A DNA stretch of 64,000 nt from Corbicula japonica. Taxonomy: Eukaryota; Mollusca; Bivalvia; Venerida; Cyrenidae. Within the stretch, counting starts at the first letter, position 1, and every line of letters begins with the position of its first letter. This document shows, piece by piece, positions 43,301 to 56,400 of this stretch. The notes beneath the pieces were generated by a model. That model saw only the letters and a list, made by a program, of their open reading frames with translations. It did not search any database and was not told where the DNA came from. Position numbers and translations under genes: made by a program. The stretch covers positions 3,982,796 through 4,046,795 of the forward strand of contig JAZAYU010000003.1 in the NCBI GenBank assembly GCA_038501625.1. The letters are read 5' to 3'.

Positions 43301-46300
43301 TTCATTGTTAAATGGTGTTACTGGAATGTGGTTGAAATTGTACTGTTTTAATGTTTGAAAATATTAGTAATATGTAACTGCATAACTAAATTGAGAAAAA
43401 AACGTATGTAAAACATGTGTTAGCTAGCTCAGAAATAACATTTAACCATACAAAATATATGATTATGTGGTATTTTGAAATAAACTATTTAGAAAAATCA
43501 AATTCGTATCATTGCATTTAATGTAACATATTGTATTTTAAATGGTTACGTGAATTACTCAGAGAAGGGCAAAATCGCACCCAATTTTGATAAAAGCACA
43601 TTACCTTACACTAGTTTTATTCACAATAAGTAACATTGTACTGAAGAAAATTGTCTTTTAAAAGATAATTGGTCTTGTGTTGAAGCAATGCCTACAGAAC
43701 AATTATAAAATTTTTGGCTCATGTAAAATGGGTAGTGTCCGTTATCCTTGTTAGACTTCTTCGTGCACCACTTTATGAAGGTCTAACAAGTGAATTCTGA
43801 TTGTAGACATCCTAAGCTTTACAACGGTACCACACAACCTTTGCCCCCCCCCCCCCCCGGGGTGCAACGAAACTGAAATTTTCCTGGGCTAGGTTGCGTA
43901 CTATTTATTATGTTGATTTTTTTTGTTTTACAGTTACCATATTTCAAATATACCCATGCAGAAGAACTTTATTGCCAATCTCAATCTTCAAATTTGTTTG
44001 GACCCAAACAATTGTGTTATTGCCTCACCGATACTGCAGAACGCAATTATACCATACGAAATTTGCGAATGGGATCCCGGGTACTCACAGCCAGGTATGT
44101 CTATTGTAATTAAGGCATTTAATTTAATTTTGTCATTATTTTATGATTACACGGCAACAATAACATGATGCCGAACGTGTTTGATATGGATGTTTAACTG
44201 TAATTCTGAACGGATTGTTCTCAGAAATGCAGATCGAATGTCAAAATCAGACTTGGAGAGCAGATTTGTTAATGATATTTCAACTTTGATGTATGTTTTG
44301 GTTTTGGAAACTGGAGCAGTTTAAGATTTGTGATTCAGAAATCGGAATGCATATGTTATTTCCTACCATATCCTTTAAACGCTGATAAAAATGACCATCA
44401 TCATTGTTTGATATAATTGTTTAATAAACCCAAATTTTCAATTAATGATTATTTTTAAACCAAAACCAAAAAAAAAAACCGAAGAAAAATGTTTCTCTCT
44501 GAATAATTTTGGTTTAAGTTGTTAGTTGTTAAGAAATTCGACGATAGCGGTACTTTTTAGTAAAAGAAAACGATTATATTATTTTAAAAAGACCTAATTT
44601 TAATAACAATGTTGATCTTCATGATTTGTATATAATTTTGTTCTTACACTGCCTCCTCCAGCCCTTTAAATGAACTTAGATTGTGAACAACTCTTTTACC
44701 ATAGATCATGTAGATAACAAGCTCTGTATTACAATGTAGGAATTCGCATGTTTAGTATACGAACTTCGCGTACTTGAACAATACTTACCTGGGCATTTTG
44801 CAAACAATACAAATGTACTTTATTAATATTGCTACAGAAATGTTCTTTACAAAAATTCATTTATGCTTTATAAAAGAAATTTAATTTCGTGTAGACAATA
44901 TGATTCCCAGTTGAATATTAAAAAATTAAAAACTTTTTAAACAGTCGATTTTCCTGCAACCTTTAGTTCTGACATCAATCTAACATCATTTTGTTTGTTT
45001 GGGGAGGTTTTCATTCAATTAAAATGAAAATTATAAAGTATAGCTGATCTTAACATTTCGTTTAACACAAACTAATTAACGTAGAATAGTTTATTCTGAA
45101 CGGAACATTTATCATTTCAGGATTCTCTCTGTCAGTTTGGAAGGTCAAAATGGGTTTAGAAGAAAATGATCCATTGGATGACATTCAGCGCAAAATTTTG
45201 TTGAGAGATCTAGGAATAGCTTATTATATCCAAGATCAAGAGTGTACTGTACCAAGTTCCGGAAATGCTTCATGTATGCTTGTTGCTGTTTTTTTTTTTC
45301 AATAAAAAGTTCAACAATTGTTTAACGTATCTAATCAGTCATTATTAATTCAAGATTGATTGAATTAAAGTAATATTGCATTATTTATTGTGCAAACAAC
45401 TGACAATCATTTTTTGTTAAAAGCATGTGACAACTTGTTAGTACGACATTCTCTAATATGTTAATAGTTCTATTTGCAGCTTGCCCTCTCCTACCTGCTT
45501 TTCCTTCAGCAGAATGTAGCATTTCTGACGACTGTCTCAGCATAAGATGTTGCAGATTCTCTGATGTATTGTTGCGGAATATCTCTTACGCCCTGCATTA
45601 TGACAAGTGTAACCATGTCATACGCACATCAGTTGAAACGTTCAGTCGAAGCTTATCATTATATGAATATTCTTACGGTAAGAACATATAAGAAACAATC
45701 AACAGTTTAAACAGTCGTTCAATAAAAATCCGTATTTTTATGAAAAAAAAATGAAATATGCATATCAGGAATGGCCACATCCAGCATACACAGCCTTCCC
45801 ACACAGCCAAAAAGTAGAGATGAAAAGCGAGCATGGTATTACAAAAATCAGTTTCAAACTGGACGCCACAAACAAATAACGGAAGTGAGAACCGGAGGGG
45901 TTACCGCCTTGGAACGGTCAGTGGCAAAACAAATTGCCACTGGGGGTTTAAACCAGGTTCTAGGGTGCACCAACCTCACACTTGCCCCAACAGGTTCTCG
46001 TATCACAAAACAAGTACAAATTGTCTTGGTGAAATAACTTCAACCCACCCATCAGCTCAACAATGTTGCATGCAAAAGCATACAAACATATAAACATAAG
46101 AATTTAATAGCATTGCAAAGCCAAAGGGCAGGTACTCAATGATCTTACAGAGACCAGAGCACCTGGAGTAAAATCAGCAAGAACACGATGACAGGGATAA
46201 AAGAAACAAATCGAGCTTCTAGGTTCTTTTTAGAAACGATTTCCCCAAAAACTTTCATAAACTCTTAAACCCCTGCCACCGTCGTGCAACCAAAGAGGTA

Positions 46301-49300
46301 AGCATAATGATCAACTGTTAATGGGTTAATCACCAGGCCTGCAGAGCGCTGTAAAATATCATGTTGGTAACCTTTCTTTTTAAATTTACAGATGGTTTTT
46401 ACGAATAACCGTGAGAAATTAACATCGCCTTTTATCTTCTTAAGTTTATAAATTAAATCTCCATAAAAAACTGGCTGTGAAATACCTTGTTGCAATAGTG
46501 ATTTTAAACTGCACCTGTATTTATGAATTAGATCTGGATATCGGCGATAAAACTTGCAAAAGGTTTTTCTTAATTTGTGATACCGATAACCTTGTTTTAA
46601 AAGTTTTTCTGTAATGCAAAGATTACGTTCATTGAAATCATTCACATCGTTGCAAGCTCTTGAAAAGCGAACAAGCTGTGAGATATAAACCCCGTAAGAA
46701 GTCGCACGAGGAACATCGCCGTCTAGAAACGGAAAATTTACTATATTAAAATTAAAATCATCTCTTTTATCATAAATTTTAGTAGTGACGTAACCATTGT
46801 CAATGGATAGATTTAAATCAAGAAAGTTTGCTTGCTTTTCTGAAGTGTTCGCTTTATTAAGCTGTAGTTCTTTAGGATAAATCTTATTAACCAGTGATGG
46901 AAAATGGTTATTATCTATATTTAATAAATCATCAAGGTACCTCGATGTGTTGTTAAAAGCTGTAATAATATCATCTTGATGTTCGGTAGAAAGAGATAAC
47001 ATAAAATCTCTTTCATAACAGTATAAAAACAGATCAGCAACAAGGGGTGCACAATTAGTACCCATTGGAATGCCTATTACTTGTTTATAAATAGAGGTAC
47101 CAAATCTCAAATAAATATTATCCAATAAAAATGTGAGCGCCTGTATAAGGTCTTGACAGGTCCATGAAGTATAATTATCATAAGAACCATCTGTAAAGAA
47201 TGCCCTATGTTCATTACAAGCAATAAATGTTTTATTTTCTCTAGCAAAAGTTTTTTCAATGAGACTGGTTAGCTTGTCTCTTATTAAATTATGAGGGAGA
47301 GAAGTATACAAGGTAGAAAAATCATATGTAGACAAACAGAACGCCTGAACATTATTTGATTTAAGTTTCTTCAAAACGTCATTTGAATTTTTTATAGACC
47401 AAAATAAATTTTTGCCAGTAGTTTCAAAAACTTTTTCGCAATACCTAATTACATGTTCTTTTATAGCTGTAAGACAAGATGTTAAGAGCACGGATAACTT
47501 TGTAGTTGTACAAGAACTAGAGTTAGCGATAAATCTTGCTTTGTACGGTGTTTTGTGCATTTTAGGCAACCAATACATAGTAGGTACTTTGTCTTGTTTC
47601 GGCTCAACACTGATTCTAAATTTAGTAATTTGTAGAGTGTGTGCAGTAACAATATCACTCTCAGATGAAGAAGTCAGTGTATAAGCATTAGTGCTATTAA
47701 GCTCTTCAGTTTGAACATTTATATAGTGTATACGTCACACTATAATAACATTATTTGAAGCCTTATCAGCAGGTGTTAAAACAAATTTGTTGTGAAAATC
47801 TTGAATACCCTTTTTCAAATGACGAAAGTTAAAACGAGGTCGAGGTGGTAGTAAAGCGATGTTTCTTTTATAGAAGGATATACGAGTGTCAATTATTTTG
47901 AATATTTGTTTTTTCCAGTTTGAAAGAGCATTAGGCTCAGCATGTTCTCGTTTACACCATTTATTGCAAAAAGAGTTTAAAGACTCACAATTTCCGCACG
48001 ACAGGTATTAAAGTCGATGTCCGATGGAATTCTGTATTTTGGACCTTTTGAAATTAAATTGCGGATTCTAAAGTCTGAAACCTCATGCCAACATAACATA
48101 TTTTTTTCAGGTTTTCAAACCTATTGAAACCTCATGCCAACGGTTTTTCTTTTGTTTTAGTATGTGCTTGGTAATTAGAACATGAATTAGACTAAATTAA
48201 GCATGCAAGCATTAACTACAGCCTTAGTTAAATACATTTCTTTACTAAAATCTAGGTGGCAATAAGTATTTCCGCCAAAATTCATTTTTGAAATTTTAGC
48301 CAATTTTTGCCATTTGCAATGTTTGCGACCTCTTAAACTAAGTTCGATGAACTATTGTCAAATAAAAGTACATTGTGGCTAGTGCGAAGCAAAGTTCTTT
48401 TTAATTCGTTAACTGGTAGGGGCACAAAATTGTCTACTATAAGTTCTAAATGTAAAACGCGGAGTTTGTAAAAGTCATTGTTTATCATTTTAAGAGAGGA
48501 ACACGCGAAGATATTAACTTTATAACCTGTATTTGTTGACTGAAAATTGATAATTTTAGGTGTCATGATGTTTTTAAAATTCCAATCACAAGCAAAATTT
48601 AGTTTTCGGCCATATTACAATTACATACAGAGGTTTTGTCGATACCCTTTATTGAAAATAATATTATTTGTTGTAAATGATATTGCCTTCACTAATACAA
48701 TTTTAGTTGCATGTTTTTATTTCAGATTCAATCGTTTCGTTGTCACTCTACTCGGCTCTGCGACTTCAGTGAGTAGATACCTTTTTGATTTGTTTTATGT
48801 TTAGATTATTATCTGGTTTTGGTAAATATTGAATTTAATTAAGCTATATAACACGATCGGATTGAAAAAGCACAACAGTAAATATAAGTTAACGCAATAT
48901 TAATTAGAACATTAAACGAGTAAAACGGAATATTATGGCGGTCTTTACATGTAACATATTTTTTCAGGTTTTCAATAGGGGTTTTGAATATATCGAAGAA
49001 ACACTCGATATATTTGGAAATAAGTGAATGCTATGAAGGCAACACCGTTTGTAATTCTTCAAGTGTTGTTTTGGATGGAAATAGTTGGTTTAATTCTCCG
49101 CAATGCCCATTGTTCAAAGGTTACGCGGCAGCAGGTAAGCATTGATCTGTTTCAAAATAAACATTGCATCCAGTTTGAGTTGGAAGAAACTTAAACATGT
49201 GATGAGGCAACAAACAATTTCAAACTTTGCCATAGTAATAGTTTTTAATTCAGTAAAATTTCTAATTAAGCAGTTCCGAAAAAAGTCGATTTGAGTTTGA

Positions 49301-50432
49301 AACGAATAAAGTGATGTACACATTTAAACAGGCATTTCTTTATCCAATATTTAAAAATTTTAACTTAAATGTGTCATTTTTAAGCAGGCAGTATAAATTG
49401 GCACTGTCATATAATTGCTGAGATTTTTTACACTACAAACCTTTTGTCTTTCTAAACTTTTGACATTACTTTAACGATATTTGATTATAAGACAATAGAT
49501 GAAACGAAAACTTAGAAGTTCAACGAACTCGACAAATATAAAAAGGCTTCAGGCTCGGTTTGAACAAAATATAAGTTAAACTGGAGATCTGAGTATGTAA
49601 ATCCTTAAATAACCCTGCATATAATTGGGATGATTAAAATATTAATCAAAAGTCAATATGCATATCATAAATTACCACACCCAGAAAACGTAGCCTCCCC
49701 ATTCAGCTAAAAAGTAGAGAGGTTATTAAAATAAGACACTACAAACATAACAAAAAAGAGAACCCGAGGGAGTACCGACTTGAAAGTATCAGTGGCAAAA
49801 TAATTAAAGCTATACCGACTGGGATATTTAAACAACCCTTTTGAAATCATGCTGAAAATAGAAACAAAGTATTTTAGGAGTACGCTTAACCGACATAAAA
49901 ATATCGCATTACGACATCAATAACAATGTACAAGGAGGCTTTTTATAGCTGCCAAACGTCATTAACTTCGCTACCGTTTAAACCACTGTAAAGCTTTATT
50001 ACTATTAAAATAAATAACAGTTATGTATACGCATCTGTAAATATGATATTTCTGTTTAGAATTTTCACTGACTGCATGGAAGTCTTTGAACAATATAGAC
50101 TCTATCCAACTCCCTACATTTGCTAAACGACTTCTGTTTAACACGCTTGGAATCAACCAGTACCTGTTTGATAAAGAGTGTACAGTGGAATCACTGGAAG
50201 AGACTCACGGTTGGCGCTCAGGTTTGTTTAATTTTTTGCTTTGCATACCGGCCCAGATGCTGGTTCGATCACTGATCTAAGCATGATTGTGTATTATTAA
50301 TGATTACTTTGAAGCACTTGTAATGTTGCTAAGCTGGTTCAATTTTCAGAAATCTGTATTATATATGCGACTTACAAATACAAAATAAAACATACATTCT
50401 CTACATTTTAATCACTATTATTAAACATGTTT

Positions 50433-50468
<36 letters not shown>

Positions 50469-53400
50469 TATTATTATTATTATTATTGTCTAATATACTC
50501 TTATCCAAAACAAAAGTTTAAAGTGAACTTGTAACTACAATTTAGAATGCACCGAGGATGTTATGTTACTAAACATAACGGACAGAAACACAACTATATC
50601 ATGCCACTTACACCAGTCATGTATGAAAGTAGAGTGCTGCTTTTTCGTGGATGACATAGACACTTCCCTAAAGACTTATTTTGAGCTGGATCAGTGTGAA
50701 CGTGTATTCCGTGTTGGCGTGGAAAAATTGATCTTTTACGTCCCCATACGAGAAGCTGTAGACGGTAATTAATAAAATAGTGTTTAAAAATTATATGATG
50801 TATTTCAATATACGTTTCTTGAAAACATTTTGCAATGAGGCTATGTTGTTTATGTCAAAGAAATGATACTGCATTTAAATTAAACACGGATCATGAATGT
50901 ACTTTGTGAAAGTTTACACCTTACACAATTGTATTATTATAAATCTGTTTTATTAAATTAATTATACATACATGTACTTGTCAGTAACACTCTTTTTTTT
51001 TCAGAAAAGTATTTTAAATGATTCAAAATGAATAATAGAAAAAAGACATTTAAATAGTTAACGTGCAATTGCATATGATTTATTTCCACGGTGTTCGCAT
51101 CAAAAGTATTTAAATGAAGGCTTAACTGGTTAGCAATTCAAAATGATAATTGGAAAAGGATTTGCCACTATTGATTTAAGCATGTTCTAAAGGGCAAACA
51201 AACATAAGTTAATCCTAACCTAATCCCCCAATGTAATGATCATTATTATAGTTTGTTAGTGGTTGTTATTATATCATCATTATTACAAAACGAGTCTTTG
51301 ATCTTTATTGCAATTTCAGGAAAATACCATACAATGAGTTTTAACGGTTTCTTACAGACTGAGTAAGTAATATTTAGATAATATTTTAATATACAATGTA
51401 AATGATTAGAAAACTTTGAATGCCACCGAACGAGACAGAAATGAAAATATTGTTTGATTGAGCCTATTCATGGGTACTAACAGAAATGCCTAGCCCCTGG
51501 TTGAGCGCAACTCAATATTTGCACCAGTAAACAAGTGAAATATGCATATGTAAACAGTACATTTTCGATTCATCCCAAACCAAACGATGGTATGCATGTG
51601 GAGGTTAACATGGAACCTTCAATGCGATATTTTCAGATTAACACAATTGCATGGTCAGTGGCTTATGATCCCCACATTGAAGAAAAACGAAACAAACAAT
51701 ACAATGAGCGGAATTTTGACAGAGGATCTGCGAATATAAATCCTGCATATCACAGAGACCGCAAAAATACAAAATTTATTCTTAAAAAACTGGAAGTTTA
51801 TAAAACAATATCGCAATCTCTACTTGCTGGGATATTGAAATCACCCATCACAAAACTGGCCGAAACATTAAAACAAAAGTAATTTAAGATCTACTGTAAA
51901 CATTCAATAGCATTGTATTCAACAACCTTCAAAAACGTAACTAATAACACCACTGTTCGAATGTTCCGGGTGACATTTTACAGCCGCAAATAATTAATTA
52001 CATTTTTACAGTTTTAAAGTATAACTTCTGTTGCATAGATTTGTTATAAAAGTTCCGATATTTCCTCGTTTCCTCTATTCTGTTTGAAGGTATTTGATTG
52101 ATGATGTTGACGCCAACAACTATGCGTTTAACTTGAACTTCAAAGTCTGTTTGGAAAGCGCTTACGGATGCAGTCAAACCGTAGAAATATTTAGCGGTAC
52201 AAGTATTCCAAAACGAGTGTGCGACTTTAGACCACAGTTTCAACAATCAGGTATATTCGTTAATTTTTGGAATAGATGAAAATGGAACTTTAGAAGCCAC
52301 CGAACACGACAAATATGAAAATACTGCAGGCTCGGTTTGATTGAGCCTGTTCATGGGCAGTAATGGGAATGCTTATTACTGCCCACGCCGCCTAGCCCCG
52401 GGTTGAGCGCAACTCAGTAATTACACCATTAAATAGTACAATTTCGATCCATCCCAAACGATGGTATGCATATGGCGGTGAAAACATGCTTTACTACTTT
52501 TTGATACACATACTGAACGATAAAGAACAACATTTTTGTTTGCAAATGAACACTACATTCCGTATTCTATATGAACAGATGAAAATGAAACATTCTTTTA
52601 ATCTTTAAATTTACATAACTTAAATAACGATATGATGCGAAAAGTCGAGCTCAGACAAGGAAATTCTAAAGTTACTATCATACAGAAATTCTAAAACCAA
52701 ACATTACATTTCCGGGCCCATTCTCGTAAGATATTTGCAAAGGTGGTAAGATGATTGTTTTGCTGATACACGTCCATTTTGTTCCAAGCATGTTTGAGAT
52801 TTATTGTTTTACATACAGGTTTTTCCTTACTAAAATGGAAACAAGATCATGGACTACATGCCAACGCTTCTTTGTCCGAAAAGCAAAGAGACAGCTTGAC
52901 AAAAACACTTGGTCTTGAATACTTCCTTAAAGAGAGACCATGCAACATCGAAAGCTTTAATAATACAGGTAAATTTATGATAAAGTTTAATTGTTACATT
53001 TAATATTTATCAGTTCGTGCAAAAAAGTATGTTAGCAAAAACACTTATTTATAACTATGATTTGGTATCGTACATATGACTCGCCTCAATAAAAGGTCGC
53101 ATGGAACGTGTTCAGTTACTTAACTTTATTTTAGACTCGTGTGGTTGTTGATTAGATGTTTCTAGATGTATGGGACCTTCTAAATGAAAGTATTACCAAT
53201 AATATCAGATACATACCAACAGGGTTTGTTTACATTTTGGGTGCATGTTTCGGGTTTTTAATTCTTGAATCAAGGCATCATTTTGTTGGGGTAAAACTCC
53301 TTTGTCATGCATAATATGGGCGACTGAAATCACCTTCTTTTACCAAAACATGTTTATGTAATTGTCCTGTGTGCTATAGAATAAGTATAAGGTTAGTATG

Positions 53401-56400
53401 GGTTGGTCACGAAAAATGTAACACAACCACATTATGAAACGTTCGTGAAAGATCCCCTTCCATGCATACATGTATTACCTCGTCCCCCACCCCTTTCATG
53501 GGCTTAACCAAAGTCCTATATAATATATTTAAATAAGAGATTTGATAACAAGAGATGAGTAATAAAACTTGCGACTTTCACACAACAACTTCGACCAAAA
53601 AACTATGCAAATAAATTAAAATAAGTATGCAAACAAATTAAGGACTTTCAAACATTACACTCGACAAATGTAGCGATCATTTATTAATACTGACAGGATG
53701 TTTCTTGAGAAATGTTCCCCAAACCATTGTGGGAAAACAAATTAATTCAGTTTGTTCAATCATTTCATTATGATTCTCGGATTAAAAGCATCCTTCATAA
53801 CTCAAACAGCGTTTTAGCCTTAAAACTTACTAAAGTACTCACAAAGAACAACACTATTTCAAAGCACGGCACGTCTTTTTCCAGCAACTAAAAAAGCTCC
53901 TCGGCTTACTTTGTGATTATGATTAATTAACGGGTTTGATAAATTACACAGGACAATAATTGTAAATCAATTCAAGAGTGCTCAGCTCATCTGCGAATTC
54001 CCTTAATCCATAGCATTTGATTAAGAAACAAATGCTACCTTCGGGCCATGTATCAAAATGCACCAGTTATATGACCAACACTAATTAAAAGCTTTGCATT
54101 TACATGTAAAATGAATTCCGCCACCTGTTTTGGTGAAATCGAGGTTATTTTTTTTCGAAACATGTACATGTCTTATACCTGTATTGACAGTTTCATATTG
54201 CATAAACGTCTAAAATTGCTTAGTTCATTTTTGTAAAATATTTATGACTGCATAGGTTCCTGTTACACGATTTATTTCGCGTTATCCAAATTCGCGTTAC
54301 AAAGTTAAGCAATATCTCTATTCATTAAAAAAAGAATTTTTGTTTTGGTTCTGATATATTCATTTTACGAATCAAAATAGAAGTTTTTTTATGTTGTGAT
54401 ATGTTGTAAAGTACTTCCAACAGTGGCGAATGGGTACATACCATATTATTTTGTTTTCTTATTTATTATAAAGTTTTGCTGAATATATCACAAACTGCAA
54501 CGAATGGAACATGTGTTGTGACACTGGAAAACGACTACGTTGCCTGCTGCGTGTATTCCGAAGTTCTGAACAGAAATTTCTGGATGAACATTTCATTCCG
54601 ATTCTGTGATTATGAACTGGGGATAAATGTCGAGAATATTCAACAAACAGTTCATTTGCTCAACTACCACTGGGGTATGTCAGATTTGCCGGATGGTCTC
54701 ATTTAGTTGTTTACTGTACCTGCCCTAATTGTAATTAATATGATATTCCTCATCGTGATTTTATCACGTAAATCAACTTAAGTTAAACATTGATCTTCAA
54801 TGAAAATATCTGTTGGTAAATGTTGATGTATTATTTACTTTGGCGTGTTCCTGATCCTTAAAACTGTACACTTAATGTCATTAATCATTAAATGCATTGT
54901 TTAACGTAAAATACCAAATCTTCAATAAGTTCACGGTCAAAAGTTGCATAAAGTTGTTGATATTTGTCATGTTATCTGTCGAACGCTGCCCCTGGCTTGT
55001 CTCTTGGCTGTTATACTTTGACTAGCACAATATCTGCGCCAAATAACAAAACCACCGTCATAACGATTAGTAACACAGCTTTTTTACTTAACAGGAACTC
55101 GATATAACATGTCAACGAAAGGTGTCTGGTATACAAGGTAGTAATTTGTTTTTTTGCATCTACTTAAATGCTGTTAAGCTGCATTGTATAGGTAGAAGAG
55201 AGATTGTCAAGCATGATGAAGCGACAGTAAAATGTGAAGCGACCGTAAAATGTTTGTTTGTTTTTTATATTGTTAGTTAAATAACTTTAATCATGTACAT
55301 GTATATAACTGCTATCAAAACATAGTAACTTATAAAAAGGTGAAATATGCATATCAGGAATCGCCACATTCAGAAAAAAACAGCCTCCCCACACAGTCAA
55401 GAAGAAGAGAGGGGGAGAGAGCATGGTTAATAAAATAATCAGTTTCAAAAAAGACACCACTAACAATAAACAAAAATGAGAACCCGAGGGGTTACCGCCT
55501 TGGAATGGTCAGTGGCAAATCAAATTGCCACTGGGGGTTTAAACCAGGTTCTAGGGTGCACCAACCTCACACTTGCCCCAACAGGTTCTCATATCACAAA
55601 ACAAGTACAAGTTGTCTTGGTGAAAAGACTCCAACCCACTTATCTGTTTAACAATGTTGCATGCAAAAGTACACAAACATATAAACCATAAGAAGCTAAG
55701 AGCATTGTAAAGCCGAAAGGGGTACTCAATGATCTCAATGATCTTACCGAGACCAGAGCTCCTGGAGTAAAATCAGCAAGAACACGATGACAGGGATAAA
55801 AGAAACAAATCGAGCTTCTAGGTTCTTTTAAGAAAAGATTTCCCCAATAACCTTCATAAACTCTTAAACCCCTGCCACCGTCGTGCAACCAAAGAGGTAA
55901 GCATAATGATCAACTATAGAAGGGTTAATCACCAGGCCTGCAGAGCGCTGTAAAATATCATGTTGGTAACCTTTCTTTTTAAATTTACAGATGGTTTTTA
56001 CGAATAACCGGGAAAAATTAACACTGCCTTTAATCTGTTTAAGGTAAGACCTGTGTAATAGGCACTATTAAGAATCCAACATCTGATTATATTTTCATCA
56101 ACTGCTTAATACCACTGACTTGTATGCAAAATTTTAATGATTTTCACCGTGTAGTTTTTGAGATTTTTAGCTTTTTTTATTTAAAAAAGTGAGAAAAAAC
56201 GTGAAAGTATCCAAATTCTTTAATCGGTGACAAATTTTTTTGTTATTGATAAATTCAACCTTAATTTTTTACAGTTTATCCAAAATATGTTATATTTTAC
56301 TAAACCAATTTAAGATATAATATATAAATACAGAATTTATCTTAAAATGACATTTTTTGACCAAATAAATTAAAAAAAATGCATTTTTTATATTTCACGA

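Larger units (their letters stand above)
39662..43903. mobile_element. 4.2-kb non-autonomous DNA transposon with about 145-bp inverted ends
   Basis: The left end TAGTACGCAACCTAATATTC (39662 on) and the complement of the right end (TAGTACGCAACCTAGCCC, ending at 43903) are inverted repeats that stay alignable for about 145 bp, through CGTTGCACCCC, GCAAAGGTTG, GGTACCGTTG, AAGCTTAGGATGTCT and AATTCACTTGTTAGAC to AAAGTGGTGCA. Flanks are TTT on both sides, or TA if the outer TA is the duplication. The interior is very AT-rich, has no long frame and carries an ATC microsatellite. It fills the B15 to C15 intron. Confidence 0.8.

Noticed and set aside
45771..46093. Open frames in the repeated blocks (HPADSLPTQPK..., FKPGSRVHQPHT...)
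   Set aside because: The same frames appear in several decayed copies with stops and shifts at random places. They are the 3' untranslated part of the Penelope-like element, not genes.
48333..48566. 77-codon minus-strand frame next to the retroelement
   Set aside because: It could be the missing N-terminal part of the retroelement, but I see no zinc finger or GIY-YIG motif and the intervening 48141-48337 sequence is a different repeat.
51535..51882. 115-codon open frame starting MKYAYVNSTFSIHPKP
   Set aside because: Its first part is inside dispersed repeat family 2, it has no splice signals or phase fitting the repeat gene, and its product matches nothing I know. Kept only as part of the repeat entry.
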